A DNA stretch of 24,958 nt from contig JAWWBR010000041.1 of assembly GCA_033720855.1 (NCBI GenBank), positions 1 through 24,958 of the forward strand, read 5' to 3'. This document shows positions 1-8,781 of the stretch, piece by piece. The number at the start of each line of letters is the position of its first letter. The stretch's first letter is position 1. The notes beneath the pieces were generated by a model that saw only the letters and a list, made by a program, of their open reading frames with translations, made no database searches and was not told the origin of the DNA. Position numbers and translations under genes: made by a program. This DNA is from SMXQ01 sp033720855. Lineage in GTDB: Bacteria > Pseudomonadota > Alphaproteobacteria > SMXQ01.

Positions 1-1
1 G

Positions 2-910
2 CTCGAGGACATCGCCGCGGCCCTTGCCGGCGTCAAGGGACGCGGCCTCGCGCTCACCGACATCGCCGCCGAGGACTTTCCGCTGCCGTCGATGGCCGGG
101 CAGCTGGCGGCGGTCAAGGCATTGCTGGGCGACGGGCCGGGGGTGGCGCTCCTGCGCGGCCTGCCGGTCGATCGCTACGGACGCGACGATCTCGGCTTGA
201 TCCTCTGGGGGATCGGCACCCATATCGGCACCGCCATGGAGCAGAGCTATCGCGGCGACATGATCGGCGAGGTCATGGACATGTCGCACACCGGCGATGC
301 GCGCCGCGCCTATCGCTCGCCACGGCCGCTCCATCTCCACACCGATTCCGTCGATGTCGCCGGCCTCCTCTGCCTGCGGCGGGCCAAAACCGGGGGGACC
401 AGCCTGATCACCAGCAGCCTCGCGGTGCACAACGCGATCCTTGCCGAACGCCCCGACCTGATGGCGGCGCTCTATCGCGGTTACCACTACCGGCGTTCGG
501 AAGCATCGTCGAGCGGCGAGGCGCCCACCACCCCGAGCCGTATCCCGGTATTCGGCCGCAGCGGCGACCGGCTGGCCTGTTTCTTCAATTCCTTTTCCAT
601 CGCCCGCGCGCTGGCCGAAGACGATACCGAGAGGGATCCCTTGGCGCTGGAGGCCTTCGAGCTGTTCACACGGACCGCGGCGCGTGACGATCTGCTGTAC
701 CGGACGATGCTGGAGCCCGGCGATCTGCAGTTTCTCAACAACCGCACGGTGATGCATGGCCGGACCGCGTTCGAGGATTTCGCGGAACTCGAGCGCAAGC
801 GCCTGATGCTTCGGATCTGGCTGAAGATGCCCGAGTGGGGCGAGCCGCCCGACGGTATGATCATGAACAGGGCGCGGACGCCGAAAACGCGCGCCGGCGC
901 TTCCGCCTGA
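2..910 (+). CDS. TauD/TfdA-family Fe(II)/2-oxoglutarate dioxygenase, 5' end cut by window edge
   Basis: The reading frame is open from base 2, so the true start lies upstream; the in-frame ATG at 92 is probably internal. The sequence shows the TauD-family metal site: an HTD motif (HxD) about 83 codons after that ATG, within LHLHTDSVDVAG, and the distal histidine in VMHGRTAF about 222 codons after it, followed by RLMLRIWLK, which supplies the arginine expected to hold 2-oxoglutarate. The family couples oxidative decarboxylation of 2-oxoglutarate to hydroxylation of a small substrate in the cytoplasm. The substrate cannot be told from the sequence; taurine specificity is not implied. The gene ends in TGA and faces a small minus-strand gene, with a strong stem-loop between them. 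No upstream neighbours are visible, so its pathway is unknown. Confidence 0.88.
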   Translation, partial: LEDIAAALAGVKGRGLALTDIAAEDFPLPSMAGQLAAVKALLGDGPGVALLRGLPVDRYGRDDLGLILWGIGTHIGTAMEQSYRGDMIGEVMDMSHTGDARRAYRSPRPLHLHTDSVDVAGLLCLRRAKTGGTSLITSSLAVHNAILAERPDLMAALYRGYHYRRSEASSSGEAPTTPSRIPVFGRSGDRLACFFNSFSIARALAEDDTERDPLALEAFELFTRTAARDDLLYRTMLEPGDLQFLNNRTVMHGRTAFEDFAELERKRLMLRIWLKMPEWGEPPDGMIMNRARTPKTRAGASA

Positions 911-1039
911 CCGGCCCCGGGCCCGCACGGCCGGATCTCCGCCGGCGCCGGCGTGAGGGCGGCGGGCGACGCGATAGCCCGGGACGCGTTTTCCGCGCGC
1001 CGGGGACCGCGATGCGGTCTGCCGTTTGCCACACAAGAA

Positions 1040-1073
1040 ATCGGCCGGGGCCGGCTGGTCAGCCCCGGCCGAT
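1040..1073. terminator. Perfect 12-bp stem-loop between convergent genes
   Basis: Bases 1040-1051 (atcggccggggc) are exactly complementary in reverse to 1062-1073 (gccccggccgat), with a 10-base loop. It lies between the 3' ends of the dioxygenase gene and the minus-strand small membrane protein. Read on the minus strand it is followed by ttcttgtg, a modest T-rich tail; the plus-strand tail (gtttgc) is poorer. It most likely acts as a shared or minus-strand intrinsic terminator. Confidence 0.65.
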
Positions 1074-1095
1074 GTTTGCAGTCTGCGCAATGGCC

Positions 1096-1263
1096 TCAGA
1101 AATTGGTGACGAAAAAGCCGAGCCCGCCGACGAACGCCAGGGCGACGAGGATTGCGACCCAGCCGGGCCGGGTTGGATTCTTGCGCGACAGTTCGTTCAG
1201 CTGCTCCGCTTGCCCGGGTGCCGCCGTGGACTGGCTTTCCGAGGACATTTGGGAATCACTCAT
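1096..1263 (-). CDS. Small tail-anchored membrane protein, 55 residues, unknown function
   Basis: I do not recognise this family. I chose the ATG at 1263 because it follows GGAGG with a 7-base A-rich spacer; a longer frame to 1317 would lack such a site. The product has a polar, Ser/Gln/Glu-rich N-terminal half, then a basic stretch (RKNPTRPG) and one hydrophobic segment (about residues 34-52, VAILVALAFVGGLGFFV), ending almost at once in TNF. This is the layout of a single-pass tail-anchored inner-membrane protein with a cytoplasmic N-terminus. No catalytic motif is visible. It is transcribed alone, convergent with the upstream dioxygenase gene and divergent from the tRNA-Asp/nuo block. The good ribosome site, coding-like composition and downstream terminator support it as a real gene. 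Its ribosome site lies inside a hairpin (listed separately). Confidence 0.6.
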   Translation of the reverse strand: MSDSQMSSESQSTAAPGQAEQLNELSRKNPTRPGWVAILVALAFVGGLGFFVTNF

Positions 1264-1269
1264 TTTTTT

Positions 1270-1293
1270 GCCTCCACTGTTTGCGTTGGAGGC
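1270..1293 (-). promoter_or_regulatory. Hairpin that pairs the ribosome-binding site of the small membrane protein gene
   Basis: On the minus strand the leader reads GCCTCCA, ten bases, TGGAGGC, then six A's before the ATG. The 7-bp inverted repeat (1287-1293 with 1270-1276) completely pairs the GGAGG ribosome-binding sequence with an anti-Shine-Dalgarno-like CCTCC. This could hold translation down until the stem opens. It is seen directly in the sequence; the regulatory role is inference. Confidence 0.4.
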
Positions 1294-1689
1294 TTGGCGT
1301 ACGCGCCGCAAGGCCAATAACGAAACACCTTACTGTTGCGGCGCGGTTCAAGGCGCATCCGGCTTGTTTCTGACGTCTGCCGCCGCGTCAAACGGCGGGA
1401 CAAGAGCGTTGTGGCATGCGCCTATCCAACAAAGTGGCCAACGCCAAGCCGTGCCGCCTTATGAAAACAGGTTTGCTCCCGGGTTACAAGGCCTCGGCGG
1501 GAGCGGCGTCCGTAATCGGCGGAAGGGGCCGTCTGCCGCGGGTTTACGCGCATCCTGGACGCGGGTCGGGTGCGGCACGGAGCGGCGGCGCTCTGCGGGG
1601 AAATGCGCGCTCCCGTCGCCGGCGTGGGGGCACGGGCTACGCGGTGAAGGGGGCTCGCCATCGGCGGTAGCGGGATTGCCCAAGCTTCC
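1294..1689. other. Intergenic stretch without a convincing gene
   Basis: Roughly 400 bases between the divergent small membrane protein gene and the tRNA-Asp promoter. Open frames exist on both strands, but their translations are Arg/Pro/Gly-rich, of the kind GC-rich noncoding DNA gives, with no good ribosome site or recognisable motif. The part next to 1294 must carry the promoter of the minus-strand gene, but I could not identify clear hexamers. Confidence 0.5.
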
Positions 1690-1718
1690 TTGACATGGGA
1701 CGGGCCAGGAAGTACATC
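1690..1718 (+). promoter_or_regulatory. Candidate sigma70-type promoter for tRNA-Asp
   Basis: A perfect TTGACA at 1690-1695 is followed after 17 bases by tacatc at 1713-1718, a 3-of-6 match to the -10 consensus. Transcription would start near 1725, leaving a leader of about 40 bases before the mature tRNA end at 1765. The exact -35 and correct spacing support it; the weak -10 limits confidence. Confidence 0.5.
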
Positions 1719-1764
1719 AAGCCCCACTCCCGGTGGCCCGTGCCGTGCCGGCGAGACCGTCTCG

Positions 1765-1841
1765 GGGGGTGTAGCTCAGCTGGTTAGAGCGCTGGCCTGT
1801 CACGCCAGAGGCCGCGGGTTCGAGTCCCGTCACTCCCGCCA
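1765..1841 (+). tRNA. tRNA-Asp (anticodon GTC)
   Basis: The 77-base sequence folds as a standard tRNA. The acceptor stem is gggggtg (1765-1771) with cactccc (1831-1837), followed by discriminator G and an encoded CCA (1839-1841). The D arm begins TAGCTCAG. The anticodon stem ctggc/gccag encloses the loop ctGTCac with anticodon GTC at 1799-1801. The T loop is TTCGAGT. Anticodon GTC decodes GAC and GAU (aspartate). Confidence 0.97.
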
Positions 1842-1844
1842 TTT

Positions 1845-1876
1845 CCGGGCCTTTCCGCGGGGCGTCCGGGGTTTTT
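1845..1876 (+). terminator. Candidate intrinsic terminator after tRNA-Asp
   Basis: ccgggc at 1845-1850 can pair with gtccgg at 1864-1869 (six pairs, one of them G-U), closing a loop that itself contains ccgcgg; five T's follow at 1872-1876. It sits directly behind the tRNA 3' end, where a terminator is expected. The stem is short, so the call is moderate. Confidence 0.4.
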
Positions 1877-1918
1877 CGGCAAACGGGTATTCTTTGCTTT
1901 TCATGCCGTCCTTAAGTT

Positions 1919-1924
1919 TATAGT
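1919..1924 (+). promoter_or_regulatory. Possible -10 element of the nuo operon promoter
   Basis: tatagt at 1919-1924 lies in the most AT-rich patch before nuoA, about 75 bases before its start codon. A -35 match is poor (ttgctt at 1894-1899, 19-base spacer). Position and composition are the main support. Confidence 0.3.
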
Positions 1925-1936
1925 GTAGCGACGCTT

Positions 1937-1959
1937 CCGGGCCCGAGTTTCGGGCCCGG
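1937..1959 (+). promoter_or_regulatory. 9-bp perfect palindrome in the nuoA leader
   Basis: ccgggcccg (1937-1945), a five-base spacer agttt, and cgggcccgg (1951-1959) form a perfect inverted repeat about 40 bases before the nuoA start codon. No T-run follows on either strand, so it is not a standard terminator. It could be an operator or a stable mRNA 5' hairpin. Confidence 0.4.
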
Positions 1960-1999
1960 CCCTAGTCTATGATTGGTTCGGGAATTGAAGGTTGGCGAG

Positions 2000-2365
2000 A
2001 TGCAGGAACTGCTGGTTCAGTACCTTCCCATCCTGATCTTTCTCGGCATCGCCGCCGGCCTCGCGCTGGTGATCGTAATCGCGTCGCTGATCGCCGCCCG
2101 GCAGAAGCCCGATGCCGAAAAGCTCTCGTCCTACGAATGCGGTTTCGACCCGTTCGAGGACGCGCGCGGCCGTTTCGACGTGCGCTTTTACCTGGTCGCC
2201 ATCCTGTTCATCATTTTCGACCTCGAGGTCGCCTTCCTGTTCCCCTGGGCGGTGGCGCTGGGCGATATCGGGCTGCTCGGCTTCTGGTCGATGATGATCT
2301 TCCTCGGGGTGTTGACGATCGGTTTCGTCTACGAATGGAAGAAAGGGGCGCTGGAGTGGGAGTAG
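2000..2365 (+). CDS. nuoA: NADH-quinone oxidoreductase subunit A
   Basis: NuoA is a small inner-membrane subunit of complex I at the junction of the membrane arm with the hydrophilic arm, close to the quinone channel. The 121-residue product has three hydrophobic segments (about residues 8-30, 63-83 and 90-110). It carries the family hallmark SSYECGFDPFEDARGRFDVR in the first loop; the cysteine there lies in the loop that moves during catalysis. I place the start at the ATG at 2000, eight bases after GAAGG, giving the usual family length; an upstream in-frame TTG at 1973 has no ribosome site. It is the first gene of the nuo operon, 30 bases before nuoB. Confidence 0.96.
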   Translation: MQELLVQYLPILIFLGIAAGLALVIVIASLIAARQKPDAEKLSSYECGFDPFEDARGRFDVRFYLVAILFIIFDLEVAFLFPWAVALGDIGLLGFWSMMIFLGVLTIGFVYEWKKGALEWE

Positions 2366-2395
2366 CCCGGCCCGGCGCCGTTTCGAAGGTGTATC

Positions 2396-2947
2396 ATGAC
2401 CGCGACCGGTGACAACCTGAGCCAAGGCGCCGCTTTGGCGCCCGGCGCGTCGCAGGATCAGGCCCTGCGCGCGGTCGCCCAGGAAATCCAGGATAAGGGG
2501 TTTATCGTCGCCAAGCTCGATGCCCTGGTGAACTGGGCGCGCACGGGATCGCTGTGGCCGATGACCTTCGGGCTCGCCTGTTGCGCCGTGGAGATGATGC
2601 AGACGGCGGCGAGCCGCTACGATCTCGACCGCTTCGGCCTGGTCTTCCGGCCCAGCCCGCGCCAGTCCGACGTGATGATCGTCGCCGGGACGCTCACCAA
2701 CAAGATGGCGCCGGCGCTGCGCCGGGTTTACGACCAGATGGCCGAGCCGCGCTGGGTGATCTCCATGGGGTCGTGCGCCAATGGCGGCGGCTATTACCAT
2801 TATTCCTATTCGGTGGTCCGCGGCTGCGACCGCATCGTGCCCGTAGATATCTACGTCCCGGGCTGTCCCCCCACCGCCGAGGCCCTGCTTTACGGCATCC
2901 TTCAACTGCAGAAGAAGATCCGGCGCACAGGGACCATCATGCGCTAG
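2396..2947 (+). CDS. nuoB: NADH-quinone oxidoreductase subunit B (cluster N2)
   Basis: NuoB holds the terminal [4Fe-4S] cluster N2, which passes electrons to quinone at the interface with NuoD and NuoH. The 183-residue protein has the expected ligands: tandem Cys62-Cys63 in LACCAVE, Cys127 in MGSCANGG and Cys157 in PGCPP. The first 35 residues are a variable, Ala/Gln-rich extension, as often seen in Alphaproteobacteria. The ATG at 2396 follows GAAGG with a 7-base spacer. The protein is cytoplasmic and peripheral, with no membrane segment. The gene sits between nuoA and nuoC in the standard operon order. Confidence 0.97.
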   Translation: MTATGDNLSQGAALAPGASQDQALRAVAQEIQDKGFIVAKLDALVNWARTGSLWPMTFGLACCAVEMMQTAASRYDLDRFGLVFRPSPRQSDVMIVAGTLTNKMAPALRRVYDQMAEPRWVISMGSCANGGGYYHYSYSVVRGCDRIVPVDIYVPGCPPTAEALLYGILQLQKKIRRTGTIMR

Positions 2948-2986
2948 GGCCCGGCCGCCGCCCGACCGCCGCCAGACACGGAATCC

Positions 2987-3637
2987 ATGGACCAGGATAG
3001 CGAACAGTTTGAAGCCCTGACCGAGTTGCGCGAGCAGGTCGAGTCCCTGTTGGGGGATGCCGTCACCGGCACGGACATCGCTTTTGGCGAGCTCACGGTA
3101 TCCGTGGCCCGCGACCAGATCGTCCGCGTGCTGACGGCGCTGCGCGACGATTCCGCCTCCCAGTTCCATCAGTTGATCGACATCTGCGGCGTCGACTATC
3201 CCGAGCGCGCCGAGCGCTTCGAGGTCGTCTATCATCTGCTCAGCCTGCGCCAGAACCAGCGCATTCGGGTCAAGCTCAGCACCGACGCCGAGACCCCGGT
3301 GCCGTCGGTGACGGCGGTCTATTCGGCCGCCGGCTGGTGGGAGCGGGAAGCCTGGGACCTTTACGGCATCTTCTTTTCCGGCCATCCGGACCTGCGCCGG
3401 ATCCTCACCGACTACGGGTTCGAGGGACATCCCATGCGCAAGGATTTCCCGCTCACCGGATATGTCGAGGTGCGCTACGACGAGGGCGAGAAGCGCGTCA
3501 TCTACGAGCCGGTCAAGCTCACCCAGGAGTTCCGCAATTTCGATTTCCTCAGCCCCTGGGAGGGCGCCGAGGCGATGCGCCGCGCCTTGCCCGAGGGCGA
3601 GGAGAAGGAAAAGGGCGGGGAGACGGGCGATGGCTGA
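2987..3637 (+). CDS. nuoC: NADH-quinone oxidoreductase subunit C (30 kDa)
   Basis: NuoC is a structural subunit of the connecting module of complex I, with no cofactor of its own. The 216-residue product shows the signature block REAWDLYGIFFSGHPDLRRI around residues 121-140, then GHPMRKDFPLTGY and YEPVKLTQEFRNFDF, all typical of the 30 kDa family. It is a stand-alone NuoC, not the NuoCD fusion found in enterobacteria. The region before the ATG at 2987 has only a weak purine-rich site, so translation may be helped by coupling to nuoB 39 bases upstream. Its 3' end overlaps nuoD by eight bases (ATGGCTGA). The Glu/Lys-rich tail of about 20 residues is not conserved in the family. Confidence 0.96.
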   Translation: MDQDSEQFEALTELREQVESLLGDAVTGTDIAFGELTVSVARDQIVRVLTALRDDSASQFHQLIDICGVDYPERAERFEVVYHLLSLRQNQRIRVKLSTDAETPVPSVTAVYSAAGWWEREAWDLYGIFFSGHPDLRRILTDYGFEGHPMRKDFPLTGYVEVRYDEGEKRVIYEPVKLTQEFRNFDFLSPWEGAEAMRRALPEGEEKEKGGETGDG

Positions 3638-4808
3638 AGCCCAGATCCAGAACTACTCCCTCAATTTCGGGCCCCAGCATCCCGCCGCCCACGGCGTGCT
3701 GCGCCTGGTCCTGGAGTTGGATGGCGAGATCGTCGATCGCGCCGATCCCCATATCGGGCTCCTCCATCGCGGTACGGAAAAGCTGATCGAATACAAGAGC
3801 TACCTGCAGGCGGTGCCCTATTTCGACCGCCTCGATTACGTCGCGCCGATGTCCCAGGAGCACGCCTTCGCCCTTGCCGTCGAGCGCCTGCTGGGCATTA
3901 CGCCGCCGCTCCGCGCCCAGTATATCCGCGTCCTGTTCGCGGAAATCAGCCGCATCCTCAATCACATCCTCAACATCACCACCATGGCGCTGGACGTCGG
4001 CGCCATGACGCCGCTGTTGTGGGGCTTCGAGGAGCGCGAGAAGCTGATGGAGTTTTACGAGCGCGCCTCCGGCGCCCGCCTGCACGCATCCTACTTCCGG
4101 CCCGGCGGCGTGCACCTCGACCTGCCGGCCGGCCTCACCGACGACATCCTCGCCTTCTGCGACGCCTTCCCCGCCCATCTCGACGATGTCGAGGACCTGC
4201 TGACCGACAACCGCATCTTCCGCCAGCGCACCGTCGATATCGGCGTCGCCTCGGCCCGCGAGGCCATGGACTGGGGCTTCACCGGGCCGATGCTGAGGGC
4301 TTCGAACGTGGCCTGGGACCTGCGCAAGGCGCAGCCCTACGACGCCTACGACCGGGTCAAGTTCGACGTGCCCGTGGGCAAGACCGGGGACTGCTTCGCG
4401 CGCTACCTGGTGCGGATGGAGGAGATGCGCCAGAGCTTGGCGATCATCCGCCAGGCCATCGAGGGCCTGCCCGGCGGCCCGGTGATGGTCGACGACCACA
4501 AGATCACGCCGCCCAGCCGGGCCGAGATGAAGCGCTCCATGGAGGCCCTCATCCACCACTTCAAGCTCTATACCGAGGGCTACCACGTGCCCGAAGGCGA
4601 GGCCTACGCCGCCGTCGAGGCGCCCAAGGGCGAGTTCGGCGTCTATGTCGTCGCCGACGGCACCAACCGGCCGTATCGCTGCAAGATCCGGGCGCCGGGC
4701 TTCGCCCATCTCCAGGGGCTCGACTTCCTCGCCAAGGGCCACATGCTGGCCGACGTGGTCTCGATCATCGGGTCGCTCGACATCGTTTTCGGGGAGATCG
4801 ACCGATGA
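3630..4808 (+). CDS. nuoD: NADH-quinone oxidoreductase subunit D (49 kDa, quinone site)
   Basis: NuoD forms most of the quinone-binding pocket with NuoB and NuoH. The 392-residue product begins NYSLNFGPQHPAAHGVLRL. His21 in that motif and Tyr70 (FDRLDY) correspond to the His38/Tyr87 pair that contacts the quinone head group in the Thermus enzyme, by motif alignment. The C-terminus SLDIVFGEIDR is the usual family ending. The start is the ATG at 3630, inside the end of nuoC, with a GGGGAG site upstream; a longer upstream frame has no homology. The family is related to the large subunit of [NiFe] hydrogenases but lacks the NiFe cysteines, as expected. The stop overlaps the nuoE start (ATGA). Confidence 0.97.
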   Translation: MAEAQIQNYSLNFGPQHPAAHGVLRLVLELDGEIVDRADPHIGLLHRGTEKLIEYKSYLQAVPYFDRLDYVAPMSQEHAFALAVERLLGITPPLRAQYIRVLFAEISRILNHILNITTMALDVGAMTPLLWGFEEREKLMEFYERASGARLHASYFRPGGVHLDLPAGLTDDILAFCDAFPAHLDDVEDLLTDNRIFRQRTVDIGVASAREAMDWGFTGPMLRASNVAWDLRKAQPYDAYDRVKFDVPVGKTGDCFARYLVRMEEMRQSLAIIRQAIEGLPGGPVMVDDHKITPPSRAEMKRSMEALIHHFKLYTEGYHVPEGEAYAAVEAPKGEFGVYVVADGTNRPYRCKIRAPGFAHLQGLDFLAKGHMLADVVSIIGSLDIVFGEIDR

Positions 4809-5398
4809 GCGTGCTCGCCGAGCAGCCTCAGACCTTCGCCTTCAGCGCCGATAACCTGAAGCAGGCCGAGGCCATCATCGCCAAGTATCCCGCCGGCCGC
4901 CAACAGAGCGCGGTGCTGCCGCTGTTGGACCTCGCCCAGCGCCAATCGGGCGGCTGGCTGCCGCGGGCAGCGGTGCATGCCGTCGCCGAGATGCTGGATA
5001 TGGCGGAGATCCGGGTGTGGGAGGTGGCGACCTTCTACACCATGTTCGACCTCGAGCCGGTGGGCCGCGCTTGCGTCAATGTCTGCACCACGACGCCGTG
5101 CTGGCTGCGCGGCTCGGACGATATCATCGCCGCCCTGGAAGGAGAGATCGGCATCGCCCTGGGCGAGACCAGCGAGGACGGCGCCTTCACCCTGCGCGAG
5201 GTCGAGTGCCTGGGCGCCTGCGTGAACGCGCCCTTGGTGCAGATCGGCGACGACTATTACGAGGACCTGACGCCGGAAAGCGCGGTCGCCCTGATCAAGG
5301 CGATCAAGGCCGGCGAGGCGATCGAGGCCGGCCCGCAATCGGGGCGCCGCACCTCGGAACCCGCATCCGGGCCCAAGGTGCTCAAGGGAGACGACTGA
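4805..5398 (+). CDS. nuoE: NADH-quinone oxidoreductase subunit E (24 kDa, cluster N1a)
   Basis: NuoE belongs to the NADH dehydrogenase module and carries the [2Fe-2S] cluster N1a, close to the FMN of NuoF. The 197-residue thioredoxin-like protein has the ligands Cys94 and Cys99 (NVCTTTPC) and Cys135 and Cys139 (VECLGACVNAP). The motif VWEVATFYTMFDLEPVG precedes them, as in the family. The last 30 residues are a loose tail rich in Gly, Ser and Pro, without homology I recognise. The start at 4805 overlaps the nuoD stop by four bases, so translation is coupled. Only one base separates it from nuoF. Confidence 0.97.
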   Translation: MSVLAEQPQTFAFSADNLKQAEAIIAKYPAGRQQSAVLPLLDLAQRQSGGWLPRAAVHAVAEMLDMAEIRVWEVATFYTMFDLEPVGRACVNVCTTTPCWLRGSDDIIAALEGEIGIALGETSEDGAFTLREVECLGACVNAPLVQIGDDYYEDLTPESAVALIKAIKAGEAIEAGPQSGRRTSEPASGPKVLKGDD

Positions 5399-5399
5399 G

Positions 5400-6692
<1,293 letters not shown>

Positions 6693-6717
6693 CGCGCGCG
6701 GGGGGCGAAGGAGGATC

Positions 6718-8781
6718 ATGGTCAAGGTCACCGTCGACGGCATCGAGCTGGAGGTCGAGCCCGGCATCACCGTGTTCCAGGCCTGCGAGCAGGCGGGCAA
6801 GGAGATTCCGCGCTTCTGCTATCACGACCGGCTGTCGATCGCCGGCAACTGCCGCATGTGCCTGGTCGAGATCCAGCCCGGACCGCCCAAGCCGGCGGCC
6901 TCCTGCGCCATGCCGGTCAGCGACGGCATGGAGATCAAGACCGAATCGGAAATGGTGCGCAAGGCGCGGCGCGGGGTGATGGAGATGCTGCTCATCAACC
7001 ATCCGCTCGACTGCCCGATCTGCGACCAGGGCGGCGAATGCGACCTCCAGGACCAGGCGCTGTTCTACGGCTTCGACCGTTCGCGCTTCGCCGAGAACAA
7101 GCGCGCCGTCGCCAACAAGGATTTCGGCCCCCTGATCAAGACCGAGATGACGCGCTGCATCCACTGCACCCGCTGCGTGCGCTTCGCCACCGAGATCGCC
7201 GGGGTCGAGGAGCTTGGCGCCACGGGGCGCGGCGAGATGATGGAGATCGACACCTATGTCGGCAACGCCATCACCTCCGAGATGTCGGGCAACATGATCG
7301 ACCTGTGCCCGGTCGGGGCGCTCACCTCCAAGCCCTATGCCTTCGCCGCCCGCCCGTGGGAGCTGCGAAAGATCGAATCGGTGGACGTGCTCGACGCCGT
7401 CGGCTCCAACATCCGGGTCGATGCCCGGGGCAAGGAGGTGATGCGCGTCCTGCCCCGGCTCAACGAGGACGTGAACGAGGAGTGGATTTCCGACAAGACC
7501 CGCTTCGCCTATGACGGGCTCAGGCGCCAGCGCCTCGATACCCCCTATGTGCGAGAGGGCGGCAAGCTGGCGCCGGCCGACTGGGACGCCGCCTTTGCCG
7601 CCATCGCCGGGCGCGCGGGCGGCCTCGACGGCTCGGCCATGGCGGCCATCGCCGGCGACCTCGCCGATGGGGAATCGATGATGGCCCTGAAGGACCTGAT
7701 GACGGGGCTGGGGTCCGCCAACATCGACTGCCGCCAGGACGGGGCCAAGATCGACGGGGCGGCGCGCGCGGCCTACCTGTTCAACACCACCATCGCCGGC
7801 ATCGACGAAGCCGATGCCTGCCTGATCATCGGCGCCAACCCGCGCAAGGAGGCGGCCATCATCAACACCCGCCTGCGCGGGCGCTGGCTGGCGGGCGGAT
7901 TCAAGGTCGGCGTCATCGGCGAGGATGCCGATCTCACCTACCGCACCAGCCATCTCGGCGCCGGGCCCGAGACCCTGGCCCAGGTCGCCGCCGGCGACCA
8001 CGACTTCTGCGGGGTGCTGGAGGCGGCCGAGCGCCCCATGGTGATCCTCGGCTCCGGCGCCGTCGCGCGGGCCGACGGGGCGGCGGTGCTCGCCGCCGCG
8101 CGGGCGCTCGCCGAGCGTTTCGGCTGCGTCACCGAGGACTGGAACGGCTTCAACCTGCTGCAGCGCGCGGCCAGCCGCGTGGGCGGCATGGACTTGGGTT
8201 TCCTCCCTGGCGAGGGCGGGCGGGACGTCGCCGGCATCCTCGCCGGGGCGGCGTCGGGCGACATCAAGCTGGTGTGGCTGCTGGGCGCCGACGAGATCGA
8301 CATGGATGCCCTGGGCGAGGCCTTCGTCGTCTATCAGGGGCATCACGGCGATGCCGGCGCCCATCGCGCCGACGTCATCCTGCCGGGCGCGGCCTATACC
8401 GAGAAGTCCGGCACATACGTCAATACCGAAGGCCGGGTGCAGCGGACCCGGCCGGCCCATTCGCCGCTGGGCCAGGCCAAGGAGGATTGGGCCATCCTCC
8501 GCGCCGCCTCGGCGGTGCTGGGCAAGACGCTGCCCTATGATTCCATCGATGCCCTGCGCGCCCGCATGGGGGACGCCAATCCCATCTTCGCCGCCCTCGA
8601 CGAGATTACGTCGGCGCCGTGGCAGGCGTTCGGCGCCGCCGGCGACATGGACCCGGCGCCCTTCCTCTCGCCGGTCGAGAACTTCTATATGACCGATCCC
8701 ATCAGCCGGGCGTCGATCACCATGGCCCGGTGCACCGAGATGCTCGCAGGCGACGGCAGGAAGACGGGGACCGATGGCTGA
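6718..8781 (+). CDS. nuoG: NADH-quinone oxidoreductase subunit G (75 kDa)
   Basis: NuoG carries three Fe-S clusters linking NuoF to the rest of the chain. In the 687-residue product the N-terminal ferredoxin fold has Cys34, Cys45, Cys48 and Cys63 ([2Fe-2S] N1b). Next come His95, Cys99, Cys102 and Cys108 (HPLDCPICDQGGEC, the His-ligated cluster N5), then Cys147, Cys150, Cys153 and Cys197 (cluster N4). A molybdopterin-oxidoreductase-like domain, catalytically dead in this family, fills the rest. No further cysteine motif is seen in about 210-300, so the extra cluster N7 of some bacteria is absent. I chose the ATG at 6718, which follows GAAGGAGG; an earlier in-frame ATG at 6673 lies inside nuoF. 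The stop overlaps nuoH by eight bases. Confidence 0.97.
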   Translation: MVKVTVDGIELEVEPGITVFQACEQAGKEIPRFCYHDRLSIAGNCRMCLVEIQPGPPKPAASCAMPVSDGMEIKTESEMVRKARRGVMEMLLINHPLDCPICDQGGECDLQDQALFYGFDRSRFAENKRAVANKDFGPLIKTEMTRCIHCTRCVRFATEIAGVEELGATGRGEMMEIDTYVGNAITSEMSGNMIDLCPVGALTSKPYAFAARPWELRKIESVDVLDAVGSNIRVDARGKEVMRVLPRLNEDVNEEWISDKTRFAYDGLRRQRLDTPYVREGGKLAPADWDAAFAAIAGRAGGLDGSAMAAIAGDLADGESMMALKDLMTGLGSANIDCRQDGAKIDGAARAAYLFNTTIAGIDEADACLIIGANPRKEAAIINTRLRGRWLAGGFKVGVIGEDADLTYRTSHLGAGPETLAQVAAGDHDFCGVLEAAERPMVILGSGAVARADGAAVLAAARALAERFGCVTEDWNGFNLLQRAASRVGGMDLGFLPGEGGRDVAGILAGAASGDIKLVWLLGADEIDMDALGEAFVVYQGHHGDAGAHRADVILPGAAYTEKSGTYVNTEGRVQRTRPAHSPLGQAKEDWAILRAASAVLGKTLPYDSIDALRARMGDANPIFAALDEITSAPWQAFGAAGDMDPAPFLSPVENFYMTDPISRASITMARCTEMLAGDGRKTGTDG

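Noticed and set aside
1416..1670. 84-codon frame before the tRNA
   Set aside because: No ribosome site, Arg/Gly-rich low-complexity translation and no recognisable motif.
953..1693. 246-codon plus-strand frame across the stretch before tRNA-Asp
   Set aside because: It runs through the end of the dioxygenase gene, the stem-loop and the antisense of the small membrane protein, has no domain or good ribosome site, and its composition looks noncoding.
1967..3430. Long open frame on the minus strand opposite nuoA-nuoC
   Set aside because: It lies entirely opposite genes with clear complex I motifs, and its translation has the His/Asp/Gly/Arg-rich look of GC-rich antisense frames. Similar long antisense frames occur opposite nuoD, nuoG, nuoL and nuoN.
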